Source: Desulfuromonas sp. (GTDB taxonomy: Bacteria > Desulfobacterota > Desulfuromonadia > Desulfuromonadales > Geopsychrobacteraceae). Taken from it: DNA of 55,590 bases. Within the stretch, counting starts at the first letter, position 1, and every line of letters begins with the position of its first letter. Positions 16,848-26,367 of the stretch are shown piece after piece. The DNA is taken from NCBI GenBank assembly GCA_002868865.1, contig PKUC01000045.1, forward strand, positions 1 to 55,590. The letters run 5' to 3'. The position numbers were made by a program, and so were the translations under genes. The notes beneath the pieces are model-generated. The model did no database searches. It saw nothing but the letters and a program-made list of their open reading frames with translations, and was not told the origin of the DNA.

Positions 16848-19175
16848 TCATTCATCCAGCCATGACCAGGGGGGCAGAGTCAAGTCTTTCCAGATGCTCC
16901 GTTGCAGCCGGGCGGCCGCCTGCGGACCGTCTGTGCAGCTCAACGATTTGATTGATAATTCGCGACGCAGGTTCCGCAGATCGATGCGGTATCGTGTCAG
17001 GATCTCTTCGATCTGCAGGGGGTCGACGGGGAGATCAACGTCTGTTTTCTCCTGTTCGGCGCAGAGCTTGAGAGCTTCTGCGGTGACTTGATGCGTGGTC
17101 GTGATTTTACCGCCGTCAGCGTCACGAAGTTCGACCTCTCCAAGAAACTCACTAATGACCGTCAGTGGCGGAGAAAAGCGATAGGTGATCGTTTGCGGGC
17201 GATCGATCTGGTAGAGATACTGATCGGGAAAGGTCGGGACGCCGATCGACAGCAGGTGATGAAAGACGTCGTCCCGTGTGCTCCGCTTGGTCCTTTTTTG
17301 TGGAGAGGGTGTGTCCTCTCCGCTCTTGCCGACTATCGGGAGTGCGGGAAGGGAATCGGCAAACAGAGACGTCAGCAGCGTGTCCACCTCAGAGCTGACG
17401 CCACGATTCGTTTCTTCCGTCGTGTTCCAGGCGATCTGCCTGAGAATGTCATCAGGGGGTACCAGCCAGCCGTGCTCTGATCCCGACACGCGGAGTTGCT
17501 TGGGGTCCGCGGGGAGGGGCGCGTGCTGGATCAGGGTCCACAAGGCTTGGCCGATGGTGCTCATTGCATAGCGTTCCAACGCCGCGTCTTCATCCTCGCC
17601 CCCTTTGGTGGACGAGCAGGGCTGGAAGTCATGTCGTTTCACAAAAGAGTAAAGATCAGCGGGCGCAGTGAGGGCGAAAGCTAGCTGGGCTCTGTGTGGG
17701 ACGACCTCATTCCAGTCGATCCAGCGCTGTCCGTCCGGGTGCATCACGCAGGTGGTGTCGGGGCCGCTCTTTTCTCTGGTCAAGGACAGGGTCGTGTTGC
17801 TCTGCTCGCCTGCTGCGATTTTTTCAAGCTGAAACCCGCTGTGCAGCAGTTCCCATAATTGTAAACCGTGCTCTGTGCAGAGCCAGTCGGCGGGGATGTC
17901 GAGTTGCAGGGTGGCTCCTTGCGGAGTCAGCCCGAGCAGGTGGATGGCTTCGACGACCCAGAGCGGGATGTTTGCTGCGAATTGAAAGCGGCGGGTGGGC
18001 CAGGACGTTCGCAGTAGGGCTGTATAGCGGCGCAGCTCATCGCGCTGACAGAGGGTCTGGTTGGTAAAACGTGCTTGAATGATCTGCGGCGTTTCGGGAA
18101 GTTCCGTACAGTTGACGATGTGTGTGTTGTGCTGCTGTGCCGGAGGATGGCCATCGAGCTCACGGAGCAGGGCAGTTTCGGCGAGAACCTTTTGCGATAT
18201 GGACAGTTCGTTGAGTAAGGTCCCGTCGCTCTGCGGTCGTGGCCAGTCGATCTGCAGACGTGGGACCTCAGGAGAAGTTAGCTCAAGATCAAGGTCGGAC
18301 CGCAACAGCTGTCTGAGCGCTTCATCAGCACGCCGGGTCGGAGTTCTCCAGTCGATCTGTTCGAGGCGCAGCAGCAGATGGTGAAAACAGACCGAACTTC
18401 TGCCGGGTAGGGGTAGCACTTTTTCTGCCGGTGAAAGCTCGAGCGCAGCAGCGAGGTGCTTCGGGAGGCTCATGAGTTGGTCGATCATTCCCTGCTCGAG
18501 GGTTTCGGAGGTGAAGTCTCCGGTCAACTTGTTGTGACGTGACAGGGCGAGCAGACGCAGCAAGGTCAGTCTGTTGCGTTGATCCGCCCGCGTTTCAACT
18601 GTGTCATCTTCGACCTTCTGTTGCCGATGATGTTGCTGGTGTAGGTCGATCAGCGACGGTCGCGCGGCGTCGAGGGTCTGGGAAAACAGGTTGACAAGAT
18701 AGCTTGCGGACAGTTTTTCCGCGGGAACCAGTCCAGTTACCGACAGCAGCTTGAGGGCGTCCATGATTTCCAGCAGTGGTGCGCGGAAACTTTCGGGGTC
18801 ATCCGTGGTGTGCACGGGGATCTGTTGACTGCAGGTCGGAGTGGTGTCCAGGCAGTTCCAGAAACAGATATCTTTGGAAGACCAGGTCACGAAGTGGCTC
18901 AGCCCCAGTGCGCTGGCGAGTTCTGTCCCCAGTTTGAGCTGTTCGTCGACCGATTTTTGCGGCAGCAGCAGGACCCCGCCCGCCATCAGACTCTGGCGGT
19001 TGATCCAGAATACCAGCGGTGGGCGAACATCACCGCTCGCAGTGTGGATGGTGGGGAAGAGCTCGACCCGGCGGAACGGTGTGCGGCCGTTCTCGATAAC
19101 CTGATCGGCCCAGAATGCGAGTTGGCGGGCGAAATTTTGGAGATCGACATCAATCATGGTAGAGCTGTGATCCAT
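16848..19175 (-). CDS. large uncharacterised protein (orf775)
   Basis: A 775-residue protein that I do not recognise. No signal peptide, membrane span or P-loop is evident. The first 110 residues read like a compact alpha/beta domain (FARQLAFWADQVIENG, then PPLVFWINRQSLMAGGVLLLP). The middle is rich in Leu, Gln, Thr and His with helical stretches. A Lys/Arg/Asp-rich linker near 630-645 (KRTKRSTRDDV) precedes a C-terminal region. A second possible start is Met7. It begins 28 bases after ruvB and ends with an ATGA overlap to the long queH frame, so it sits inside the yebC-ruvCAB-queH transcript. A link to DNA processing is only suggested by location. Confidence 0.8.
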   Translation of the reverse strand: MDHSSTMIDVDLQNFARQLAFWADQVIENGRTPFRRVELFPTIHTASGDVRPPLVFWINRQSLMAGGVLLLPQKSVDEQLKLGTELASALGLSHFVTWSSKDICFWNCLDTTPTCSQQIPVHTTDDPESFRAPLLEIMDALKLLSVTGLVPAEKLSASYLVNLFSQTLDAARPSLIDLHQQHHRQQKVEDDTVETRADQRNRLTLLRLLALSRHNKLTGDFTSETLEQGMIDQLMSLPKHLAAALELSPAEKVLPLPGRSSVCFHHLLLRLEQIDWRTPTRRADEALRQLLRSDLDLELTSPEVPRLQIDWPRPQSDGTLLNELSISQKVLAETALLRELDGHPPAQQHNTHIVNCTELPETPQIIQARFTNQTLCQRDELRRYTALLRTSWPTRRFQFAANIPLWVVEAIHLLGLTPQGATLQLDIPADWLCTEHGLQLWELLHSGFQLEKIAAGEQSNTTLSLTREKSGPDTTCVMHPDGQRWIDWNEVVPHRAQLAFALTAPADLYSFVKRHDFQPCSSTKGGEDEDAALERYAMSTIGQALWTLIQHAPLPADPKQLRVSGSEHGWLVPPDDILRQIAWNTTEETNRGVSSEVDTLLTSLFADSLPALPIVGKSGEDTPSPQKRTKRSTRDDVFHHLLSIGVPTFPDQYLYQIDRPQTITYRFSPPLTVISEFLGEVELRDADGGKITTTHQVTAEALKLCAEQEKTDVDLPVDPLQIEEILTRYRIDLRNLRRELSIKSLSCTDGPQAAARLQRSIWKDLTLPPWSWLDE

Positions 19176-19203
19176 GCCAGGGTACCTGGTGAGCTGGCGG
19201 CGT

Positions 19204-20232
19204 TCATCCGTTGAACAGGGGACTGCCGCTCAGTGAATCGGGCTGCGGCTTGTGAAAATGGTGGTAGCAGCGTTCGGTGGCTACCCGGCCACGCGGTGTC
19301 CGGTTCAGGAATCCCTGCTGGATGAGAAACGGCTCGATAACGTCTTCGATGGTGTCCCGTTCTTCGCCGATGGCCGCCGCCAGGGTATCGAGCCCGACAG
19401 GACCTCCGGAAAATTTGTCGATCAGGCTCAAAAGCAGGAGCTGATCCATGTAGTCAAGCCCTTCGTTGTCGACTTCGAGGCGGCCCAGGGAATGGTCCGC
19501 GAGGGTACGGGTAATAATACCGTCCCCTTCGATTTCGGCAAAGTCACGGACCCGTCGCAGCAGGCGGTTGGCAATCCGCGGTGTGCCACGACTGCGGCGG
19601 GCGATCTCTATGGCTCCCTGATCTTCGATATTGATGTTGAGGATCGCTGCGCTGCGCTCGACGATGGTTGTCAGTTCCTGGGTGGAGTAGAATTCGAGCC
19701 GGGAGATGACGCCGAAACGGTCACGCAGTGGCGATGAGAGCAGCCCGGCGCGGGTGGTGGCGCCGACCAGGGTAAAACGGGGGATGTCCAACTTGATGGT
19801 ACGTGCCGACGGCCCCTGACCGATCATAATATCGAGTTGGTAGTCTTCCATGGCCGGATAGAGAATCTCTTCGACCACTGGGGACAGCCGATGGATTTCG
19901 TCGATGAACAGGACGTCGCCCTCTTCCAGATTGGTGAGGACCGCTGCCAGATCACCGGCCTTTTCGATGACTGGACCGGAGGTGCTCTTGATGCTGACTC
20001 CCATCTCCAGCGCGATGATATTGGCCAGGGTTGTTTTCCCCAGTCCCGGTGGACCGAAGAACAGCACGTGATCGAGCGCTTCCTGTCGTCTGCGGGCCGC
20101 ATCGATGAAGACCTGCAGGTTTTGTTTGGCCTTTTTCTGGCCGACATATTCCTGCAGCGATTGCGGTCTGAGACCCATCTCTGTTGTCAGGTCTTCGGTT
20201 TTCAGGTCTGCTGTGATCAGTCGTTCTTCCAC
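19204..20232 (-). CDS. ruvB: Holliday junction branch migration helicase RuvB
   Basis: A 342-residue AAA+ motor that drives branch migration with RuvA. Walker A is [17 protein letters not shown], Walker B is [10 protein letters not shown], and the sensor region has [20 protein letters not shown]. The C-terminal winged helix has [16 protein letters not shown] and [12 protein letters not shown]. Located 18 bases after ruvA in the ruvC-ruvA-ruvB order. Confidence 0.98.
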   Translation of the reverse strand: MEERLITADLKTEDLTTEMGLRPQSLQEYVGQKKAKQNLQVFIDAARRRQEALDHVLFFGPPGLGKTTLANIIALEMGVSIKSTSGPVIEKAGDLAAVLTNLEEGDVLFIDEIHRLSPVVEEILYPAMEDYQLDIMIGQGPSARTIKLDIPRFTLVGATTRAGLLSSPLRDRFGVISRLEFYSTQELTTIVERSAAILNINIEDQGAIEIARRSRGTPRIANRLLRRVRDFAEIEGDGIITRTLADHSLGRLEVDNEGLDYMDQLLLLSLIDKFSGGPVGLDTLAAAIGEERDTIEDVIEPFLIQQGFLNRTPRGRVATERCYHHFHKPQPDSLSGSPLFNG

Positions 20233-20250
20233 GTTATCCCACCGTTTAAG

Positions 20251-20853
20251 TTACTTCACCAGAATCTTCAGGGCGTTTTTGAGGAGTTCCTCAAGAGGAG
20301 TGTTCGCGGAGATTTCGATCCCTTTGAGGGCTTTTTTTGCCAGACTTTCCTTGTAGCCGAGGTTGGTCAGCGCGGAAATAGCATCTTCAAGAAAGCCATC
20401 CTGCGAGTCCGTGCGACGTATCCGGTTTGCCGGTTGAGAACCCGCTTCGACGAGCTTGCCGGCCTTGTCCTGTAATTCCAGCACGAGGCGTTCCGCGCTT
20501 TTCTTGCCGATGCCAGGAATCGCTGTGAGGCGGGCGACATCACCGTCGGCGAGGGCGAGGCCCAGTTCGTCTGTGGGGATGTGGGAGAGAACGGTGATCG
20601 CCAGTTTTGGGCCGACCCCAGACACCCCGATCAGCAGGGTGAAAAAATCCTTTTCGGCGGCGGTCAAAAAACCGAACAGATGGATTGCGTCCTCTTTGAC
20701 GTGGGTGTGGACCTGTAGTTTGATCTGTCCACTGTCGGGCAGGGCATAAAAGGTCGACAGCGGAATCTGTAAACGATAGCCGACTCCACCGACATTGAGG
20801 ATCAGTTGGTCGGGGGCGCGATCGGCGAGTTCTCCGGTCAGTTGTGCAATCAT
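20251..20853 (-). CDS. ruvA: Holliday junction DNA-binding protein RuvA
   Basis: A 200-residue protein. The N-terminal OB domain is followed by two helix-hairpin-helix motifs (ISGVGPKLA-like [14 protein letters not shown], and [16 protein letters not shown]). The C-terminal domain that contacts RuvB begins near residue 155. Tetramers hold the Holliday junction in square form. Its start overlaps the ruvC stop by 4 bases. Confidence 0.97.
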   Translation of the reverse strand: MIAQLTGELADRAPDQLILNVGGVGYRLQIPLSTFYALPDSGQIKLQVHTHVKEDAIHLFGFLTAAEKDFFTLLIGVSGVGPKLAITVLSHIPTDELGLALADGDVARLTAIPGIGKKSAERLVLELQDKAGKLVEAGSQPANRIRRTDSQDGFLEDAISALTNLGYKESLAKKALKGIEISANTPLEELLKNALKILVK

Positions 20854-21368
20854 CGACGTTTTCCGTGGCCGGGCTGTCGGGTCTGGTCGAGCCGACCGGA
20901 CAGGTGATGGCTGTGAGCGTGACAGATGGCGACTGCGAGGGCGTCCGCGGCATCTTCCTGGGCGATTTCCGGCAAGTTCAGCAGGGTGCGAGTCATCTGC
21001 TGGACCTGGAGCTTTGCCGCTTTGCCATAACCGACCACGGCACTTTTGACCTGCAGCGCTGAATACTCGGCAACGGGAAGGTCAGCGTTGATGCCAGCCA
21101 GCAGAGCGACACCGCGGGCATGCCCGAGCTTTAACGCAGAGGCTGGATTTTTGGCCATAAAGACCTGCTCCACGGCCACCTGGTCGGGTTGGAATTCTTC
21201 GATCAGTCGGCTCAGTTCGCGATAGATTTTATGCAGGCGCGGAGCCAATGCGTCGGCGCTGCGGGTCATGATGGCGCCATTGTCCAGGTGGATAAGCCGG
21301 TTGCCACGCTGTTCAATCAGCCCGTATCCCGTCGCCCGGCTGCCTGGGTCGATGCCGAGGATTCGCAT
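20850..21368 (-). CDS. ruvC: Holliday junction resolvase RuvC
   Basis: A 172-residue nuclease. Acidic catalytic residues are visible as Asp7 in [12 protein letters not shown], Glu in VAVEQVF and the Asp residues in [14 protein letters not shown]. It cuts junctions symmetrically after RuvAB action. It is 18 bases downstream of yebC and overlaps ruvA by 4 bases. Confidence 0.97.
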   Translation of the reverse strand: MRILGIDPGSRATGYGLIEQRGNRLIHLDNGAIMTRSADALAPRLHKIYRELSRLIEEFQPDQVAVEQVFMAKNPASALKLGHARGVALLAGINADLPVAEYSALQVKSAVVGYGKAAKLQVQQMTRTLLNLPEIAQEDAADALAVAICHAHSHHLSGRLDQTRQPGHGKRR

Positions 21369-21386
21369 AAGCGCAGTCAGCCGCGG

Positions 21387-22133
21387 CTAACCCATGATCC
21401 GTTCCATCTCTTCATCGGAGATGTCAAAGTTGGCATGGACGTTCTGGACGTCGTCATTGTCTTCGAGCACGTCGATCATCTTCATCAGAGTCTCGGCAGG
21501 CTTCCCTTCGATGGGCGTCATGTTCTGGGGAATCATGGTGATTTCCGCAGACTGTGAGTCAAGGTTCTGTTCCGTCAGGCTGTTCTTGACGGCTTCGAAA
21601 TCTGCCGGGTCGGTGATCACCTCGATGACACCATCCTCTTCTTTGACGTCCTCGGCACCCGCTTCGAGGGCTACCTCAAAAATGGTGTCAAAGTCGTTGT
21701 CATCGCTGAAGACGATTTGACCTTTCCGGTCGAACATGAAGGCGACCGAACCGCTGACACCAAGGCTGCCCCCGTATTTACTGAAGGCATGACGGACGTC
21801 GGCAACGGTACGGGTGCGGTTGTCGGTGAGAAACTCGACGATGACGGCTACGCCGCCCGGTCCGTAGCCTTCAAACGTTCCTTCTTCGTAGGTGACGCCG
21901 TCGAGATCTCCGGTTCCCTTCTTGACCCCCCGCTCGATGTTGTCTTTGGGCATGTTGGCCTGCTTGGCCTTGTCGATTGCCAGGCGCAGCCGCGGGTTGG
22001 TCTCAAGATCTCCGCCGCCGATCCGGGCCGCAACGGTGATCTCCTTGATCAGTTTGGTGAAAATTTTGCCCCGCTTGGCGTCCTGTGCGCCTTTGCGGTG
22101 TTTGATGTTCGCCCACTTACTGTGACCTGCCAT
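21387..22133 (-). CDS. YebC/PmpR-family protein
   Basis: A 248-residue protein starting at ATG 22133 (AAGGAGC upstream). The open frame extends further to 22175 but the family start is [14 protein letters not shown]. Other family blocks are [30 protein letters not shown] and [11 protein letters not shown]. Members have been described as transcription regulators and, more recently, as factors helping ribosomes through proline-rich stretches. It precedes ruvC, a widespread arrangement. Confidence 0.95.
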   Translation of the reverse strand: MAGHSKWANIKHRKGAQDAKRGKIFTKLIKEITVAARIGGGDLETNPRLRLAIDKAKQANMPKDNIERGVKKGTGDLDGVTYEEGTFEGYGPGGVAVIVEFLTDNRTRTVADVRHAFSKYGGSLGVSGSVAFMFDRKGQIVFSDDNDFDTIFEVALEAGAEDVKEEDGVIEVITDPADFEAVKNSLTEQNLDSQSAEITMIPQNMTPIEGKPAETLMKMIDVLEDNDDVQNVHANFDISDEEMERIMG

Positions 22134-22159
22134 TGTCAAAAGCTCCTTAGCATAAAACC

Positions 22160-22185
22160 ATGAAAATGCCGGCACAGGGGCCGGC
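22160..22185 (-). terminator. hairpin/weak terminator after the kinase-BON gene
   Basis: GCCGGC arms at 22168-22173 and 22180-22185 around a six-base loop. On the minus strand it is followed by ATTTTCA. It lies between the kinase-BON stop (22217) and yebC. The stem is short, so termination may be partial. Confidence 0.45.
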
Positions 22186-22216
22186 GTCGTACATATTGAA
22201 CGGTTATGGGGTTGCG

Positions 22217-23044
22217 CTAAACTCGGTGAGATGGAGAGCGATAGCCGACAACCTTGAGTTGGTCGATGACCTCCACAACGCCGTCGACGGAACCGGCATC
22301 ATCTTTAGCTGCCTTGCGCTCTTCCTGACTGTAGACGTGGCCTTCGAGGGTGACCACCCCTTCTTTGACGCTGATATTGAAAAAGATATCCTCGATCCGT
22401 TCGTCCGCCAGTCTGGCGATCTGGATTTTCTTCTGGATGATCAGGTCCTTGAGTTTCTTTTTTCCGTCGTCCTTCTTTTCGACCAGGTTCTTGTCTTTGA
22501 CGCCGTCTGCAATCAGAGCGACGGCCGCTTCAAATGAGAGTCGGACGGTGTTGATCGTCAGGTCGTAATGGAGCGGATCTTCCCAGTTGCGATCATAGTA
22601 GTATTTGATGAACCCGGCGCGCTGATGATCGCTTTTGCGGACCATCGAGTGGGCCAGATCGGGATCGATCCACTCACGCTCGGCCCAGCGCTCCACACGG
22701 ACATCGAAGGGCGCGATCACCCGCACCCGGTAGACACTCTTGATCTCGGGGAGTAGGTCTTGGCCGCCGCGGCCGTAGATGATAACGTCGCCTTTGAGGG
22801 CCTGTTCAAGGACCAGCAACTGGATTCGATGCATGCCCAGCTCGATTTGGCGATCGAGGGTTTCGATGAATGCCGGTGGCTTTTCGTCGATCTGGGTCAG
22901 AATTTCGTTGGTCAGGTCGTACTGGGGAGCGATTTCCCGGATGGTGTCGCCATCGATCAGTGTATACCCCAGCAGTTCTGCGGCCTGATGCGCAATGGGG
23001 ATTCCGCCACTGCCCATTTCTCGTGAGATGGTGATAATCGCCAT
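22217..23044 (-). CDS. cytidylate kinase-like domain fused to a BON domain
   Basis: Starts at ATG 23044 (GGAGAG upstream); 275 residues. The N-terminal part opens [18 protein letters not shown], the P-loop style of the cytidylate kinase-like family. [13 protein letters not shown] and [15 protein letters not shown] follow, with basic residues of a lid region. After a Lys-rich linker (near 195-210) comes a BON domain of about 65 residues ([19 protein letters not shown], then [11 protein letters not shown]). BON domains usually bind membranes or phospholipids in exported proteins, yet no signal peptide is present here. Substrate unknown; true Cmk activity is doubtful. Confidence 0.85.
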   Translation of the reverse strand: MAIITISREMGSGGIPIAHQAAELLGYTLIDGDTIREIAPQYDLTNEILTQIDEKPPAFIETLDRQIELGMHRIQLLVLEQALKGDVIIYGRGGQDLLPEIKSVYRVRVIAPFDVRVERWAEREWIDPDLAHSMVRKSDHQRAGFIKYYYDRNWEDPLHYDLTINTVRLSFEAAVALIADGVKDKNLVEKKDDGKKKLKDLIIQKKIQIARLADERIEDIFFNISVKEGVVTLEGHVYSQEERKAAKDDAGSVDGVVEVIDQLKVVGYRSPSHRV

Positions 23045-23116
23045 GAATATCTCTCCGGTTGCTGTGAATTGAATGAAATGCAGTCTTCCGGTCGAAGACA
23101 ATCGGACCTGAAACGA

Positions 23117-24094
23117 TCAGGTAGCCGATGTGGGCTCGAAACCGGGTTTGTGATCAAAGTAATGAAGCGACTCGATGAACCGCACGGTGCGGCTTCTGGA
23201 GCGCATCACCACCGTGTGCGTTTTTGCTCCGTTGGGGAAATAGCGTACACCGCGAACCAGATTGCCGTTGGTGACGCCGGTGGCGGCAAAGAAGACATCG
23301 CCCTGCGCCAGTTGCTCTGCGCTGTAGATGTGGTCGAAATCTTCGATCCCCATCCCCTTGGCGCGGCGGCGTTCTTCGGCGTTCATGAAGACCAGCTGGC
23401 CCTGCATGAAGCCGCCCATGCACTTGACCGCGGCGGCGGTCAGTACTCCTTCAGGAGCGCCGCCGATCCCCATCATCATGTCAACCCCGCTGTCGAGTAC
23501 CGATGCAGCAATGGCGGGGGCCACGTCACCATCGGTGATCAGTTGACAGCGCGCACCCGCGGCGCGGATGCCTTCGATCGCCTTTTCGTGACGTTCGCGG
23601 TCGAGCAGCACGACGGTGAGGTCTTGCGGTTGGCAGCCTTTGGCTTCGGCCAAGCGGCGGACGTTTTCACCGGCAGGGGCTTCGATATCGACAGCGCCGT
23701 GGCCGGCGGGGCCGGTGACCAGTTTATTCATGTACATGTCGGGAGCGTGGAGAAATCCACCACGGGGAGCCATGGCGATGGTGGCGATGGCACCATCGGT
23801 GCCCTTGGAGCAGATGTTGGTTCCCTCGAGGGGGTCGACGGCAATATCGACTTTGAGATCCCCGCCACTGCCGACAGTCTCGCCGATGTAGAGCATCGGA
23901 GCTTCATCCATCTCGCCTTCACCGATGACGACGGTTCCGCTGATATCCATTGTGCTGAGGGCACGGCGCATCGCTTCTGTCGCGGCTGCATCAGCCGAAA
24001 TTTTGTCACCTTTTCCGACCCAGCGTCCAGCGTCTAATGCGGCAGCTTCGGTGACGCGGGCCAGTTCCAGGGCGAGATTGCGATCCATGTTCAT
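23117..24094 (-). CDS. glpX: fructose-1,6-bisphosphatase class II (GlpX)
   Basis: A 325-residue enzyme of gluconeogenesis that hydrolyses fructose-1,6-bisphosphate. Metal/substrate motifs are VVIGEGEMDEAPMLYIGE, AVDPLEGTN and the GIGGAPEGVLTAAA loop. N-terminal RNLALELARVTEAAAL is typical. A TTGAAC/CATTAT promoter with a palindrome across the predicted start of transcription lies upstream. It is the first gene on this strand left of the divergent rhodanese gene. Confidence 0.96.
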   Translation of the reverse strand: MNMDRNLALELARVTEAAALDAGRWVGKGDKISADAAATEAMRRALSTMDISGTVVIGEGEMDEAPMLYIGETVGSGGDLKVDIAVDPLEGTNICSKGTDGAIATIAMAPRGGFLHAPDMYMNKLVTGPAGHGAVDIEAPAGENVRRLAEAKGCQPQDLTVVLLDRERHEKAIEGIRAAGARCQLITDGDVAPAIAASVLDSGVDMMMGIGGAPEGVLTAAAVKCMGGFMQGQLVFMNAEERRRAKGMGIEDFDHIYSAEQLAQGDVFFAATGVTNGNLVRGVRYFPNGAKTHTVVMRSRSRTVRFIESLHYFDHKPGFEPTSAT

Positions 24095-24137
24095 TGTTTG
24101 TTGAGCCGTTCTTTAGAGGGTTACTAACAGGGTTCTT

Positions 24138-24151
24138 TTGCCAGCTGGCAA
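24138..24151. promoter_or_regulatory. 14-bp palindrome, operator-like, at the glpX promoter
   Basis: TTGCCAGCTGGCAA is a perfect palindrome. Its right end touches the predicted -10 of the glpX promoter, and the expected start of transcription falls near its centre, a classic repressor position. The cognate regulator is unknown and not evident in the window. Confidence 0.5.
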
Positions 24152-24179
24152 TAATGACATGGATTGCCTTTAAGTTCAA
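24151..24179 (-). promoter_or_regulatory. sigma-70-type promoter for glpX
   Basis: Minus strand TTGAAC (24179-24174), a 17-base spacer and CATTAT (24156-24151), giving a leader of about 50 bases before the glpX ATG. Confidence 0.55.
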
Positions 24180-24328
24180 GCTGATCCTGGTTGCGGGTAT
24201 GCTTCCGCTGGGTTTGTCTGCTGGCATTCGGTGGTGAAAGAAGCTCAATTTTTATAGATTTTGGGGGTAGCATTTATATGGACTGTTGAATATAGTGGCG
24301 ATTCTCAAAAAAGGCTGGAGGTTTAGAG

Positions 24329-24721
24329 GTGATATTACGACGATTAATGCTCAGCGTTTGTGTCTTGCTTTTTGCGGCAGGCGCTGCATGTGCATCCGTT
24401 CCGCAGAATATTTCGGCGGTGCAGGCGCGAGACATGATTGCCGGCGACTCACAGATCTACCTGCTCGATGTGCGGACCTTTCAGGAATACAGTCAGGTGC
24501 GTTTGGCCGGTGCGCATCTGATCCCGATCGATCAACTGTTACGTCGTATCGCCGAGCTGCCGAAGGACCAGCCGATTCTGGTCTACTGTGCGGTCGGTTC
24601 GCGCAGCACCCAGGTGGTGAATTATCTCGCTAAGATCGGATATGGCCCCGTCTACAACCTCAACGGTGGGATCTGGGCCTGGCAGTTGCGCGGGTATCCT
24701 GTGCTGAAGGGGGCACCCTAG
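24329..24721 (+). CDS. exported rhodanese-like protein
   Basis: A 130-residue protein with GTG start at 24329; CTGGAGG ends seven bases upstream. Residues 1-23 form a signal peptide (RRLMLSVCVLLFAAGAACA). A single rhodanese domain follows: IYLLDVRTFQEYSQVRLAGAHLIP, then the active-site Cys loop VYCAVGSRS and GYGPVYNLNGGIWAW. It would act in the periplasm, handling sulfane sulfur or serving as a persulfide carrier; the partner is not known. It is 60 bases ahead of the methyltransferase gene. Confidence 0.9.
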   Translation: MILRRLMLSVCVLLFAAGAACASVPQNISAVQARDMIAGDSQIYLLDVRTFQEYSQVRLAGAHLIPIDQLLRRIAELPKDQPILVYCAVGSRSTQVVNYLAKIGYGPVYNLNGGIWAWQLRGYPVLKGAP

Positions 24722-24781
24722 GCGCTTGTCTTGCTTTACCCATCTAGTTGACATTCAACACTGATAACGAAGAAGCCTGTT

Positions 24782-25969
24782 GTGATTCCAACGATGACCA
24801 CAGAAAAATTAGAGCAGAACCCCCACCTGGTTACTTTTCTGCAAGAGCGGATCGCAGATCAGGACGGGATCGATTTCGCCGATTTTATGGGCCAGTGCCT
24901 CTACCATCCTGAGCACGGTTATTACACTACGCCGCGGACCCGAATCGGTAAAGAGGGTGATTTTTTCACGTCTTCGAGCGTCCATGCCCTGTTTGGCCGA
25001 TTGGTCGCCCGCCAAGTGGAGCAGATGTGGCAGTTGCTGGACCGGTGCCCTTTTGTCATCGCTGAGCAGGGTGCCGGAGAGGGCCACCTGGCGGCAGATA
25101 TCCTCGATGCCATCGCAGCAGAATTCCCCGATTTTTATCAACAGGTGCGCTATCGGATTGTCGAGATCAGCCCAGACCACCGCCAGCGTCAGGCCAAAAA
25201 TCTGAGCACCCATGTCGATTCAGGTCGTATTGAGTGGTGTTCCCTCGGTCAGCTTGACGGTATGGTCGGCTGCTTTGTGACCAACGAGCTGGTCGATGCG
25301 TTCCCGGTTCATCTGATCGAAAAGAAACAGGGCGAACTCACGGAGATTTTTGTTCTCAATGATAGTGAAGGGTTTACCGAACAGAGTCGCCCGCTAACCA
25401 ATCTGCAGGTTCGTGATTATTTTGAACTGATTGAGCAGACCCCCGCGGAAGGGAATCGATGTGAGGTGAATCTGCCGGCTCTGGATTGGATGCAGCAGAT
25501 CGCCGCATTGATCAGCAAAGGCTTTGTGATGACCATCGACTACGGTTATCCGGCCGAAGAGTTGCTGGCCCCATATCGCAGGAGCGGTACGCTGCTCTGT
25601 TACCACCGTCACCAGTCCAATGAAGATCCGTTTGAGCGTGTTGGCTGTCAGGATATCACCGCGCATATCGACTTTACCGCACTGCAGAAGGTGGGCGAAA
25701 AACACGGTCTGACTCCGCTCTATTTTGGCGAACAGTACCGGTTTTTGATGGGACTCGGTTTTTTTGAAGCCCTGGTCGAGTTGCAGGCCCATGAAACCGA
25801 TCCGCAAAAAGCACAGGCGCTACGGATGACGCTGAAAAATCTGATCCTCCCGGAAGGGGGAATGGGTGAAAGCTTCAAGGTCTTGGTGCAGGGGAAGGGG
25901 GTCGGTTGCCCTGAACTGGCCTGTGCCCGTAAAATAAAGGATATCGGTGTTGTGCCGGGGATGTTCTGA
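24782..25969 (+). CDS. SAM-dependent methyltransferase, MidA/NDUFAF7 family
   Basis: A 395-residue protein, starting at GTG 24782 or ATG 24794; neither has a strong ribosome site. Family features are FADFMGQCLYHPEHGYYT, FFTSSSVHALFGRLVARQ, the SAM loop IAEQGAGEGHLAADIL and FVTNELVDAFPVHL. Eukaryotic NDUFAF7 dimethylates an arginine of complex I NDUFS2. Bacterial members may modify a NuoD-type subunit, but this is inference. The end (ILPEGGMGESFKVLVQGKG) is also typical. Confidence 0.9.
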   Translation: MIPTMTTEKLEQNPHLVTFLQERIADQDGIDFADFMGQCLYHPEHGYYTTPRTRIGKEGDFFTSSSVHALFGRLVARQVEQMWQLLDRCPFVIAEQGAGEGHLAADILDAIAAEFPDFYQQVRYRIVEISPDHRQRQAKNLSTHVDSGRIEWCSLGQLDGMVGCFVTNELVDAFPVHLIEKKQGELTEIFVLNDSEGFTEQSRPLTNLQVRDYFELIEQTPAEGNRCEVNLPALDWMQQIAALISKGFVMTIDYGYPAEELLAPYRRSGTLLCYHRHQSNEDPFERVGCQDITAHIDFTALQKVGEKHGLTPLYFGEQYRFLMGLGFFEALVELQAHETDPQKAQALRMTLKNLILPEGGMGESFKVLVQGKGVGCPELACARKIKDIGVVPGMF

Positions 25970-26033
25970 TCGTTTAACAGGTGATGACTTTCCCGTAAAA
26001 AACAGTTGATCAGGTCGAGGGCTTTGCCCTTGC

Positions 26034-26061
26034 TTGCCGGTGCCTCAGTTGGCGCTATACT
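26034..26061 (+). promoter_or_regulatory. sigma-70-type promoter for the NifU-like gene
   Basis: TTGCCG at 26034-26039, a 16-base spacer and TATACT at 26056-26061. Just downstream is a six-base-pair hairpin GCGGAC/GTCCGC (26071-26088) that would lie in the 5' leader. The gene start is 54 bases after the -10. Confidence 0.5.
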
Positions 26062-26114
26062 ACAAAAGGCGCGGACCTTGAAGTCCGCACACAGAGAAAA
26101 CGGAGGTTAGTCCC

Positions 26115-26339
26115 ATGAAGGAGCAGGTTGAAGAGGTTTTGAATATGGTTCGCCCCGCGCTGCAGGCAGACGGTGGTGATGTCGAGCTGGTTGATGTGGC
26201 CGAAGATGGCGTTGTCAGTGTCAGGCTGACCGGTGCATGCGGTTCCTGTCCGATGTCGACAATGACTTTGAAGATGGGTATCGAAAAAACCCTCAAGGAA
26301 AAGATCCCTGCGGTAAAAGAGGTCGTGCAGGTGAGATAG
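26115..26339 (+). CDS. NifU-like Fe-S scaffold protein (C-terminal domain type)
   Basis: A 74-residue stand-alone NifU C-terminal domain with [13 protein letters not shown] and the cluster-binding CxxC in [14 protein letters not shown]. It would assemble or carry an Fe-S cluster for delivery to other proteins. The strong CGGAGG ribosome site precedes the ATG. The small gene after it has a near-identical leader (ACGGAGGTT). Confidence 0.93.
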   Translation: MKEQVEEVLNMVRPALQADGGDVELVDVAEDGVVSVRLTGACGSCPMSTMTLKMGIEKTLKEKIPAVKEVVQVR

Positions 26340-26367
26340 TACACGAACCCACAACACGGAGGTTGCC

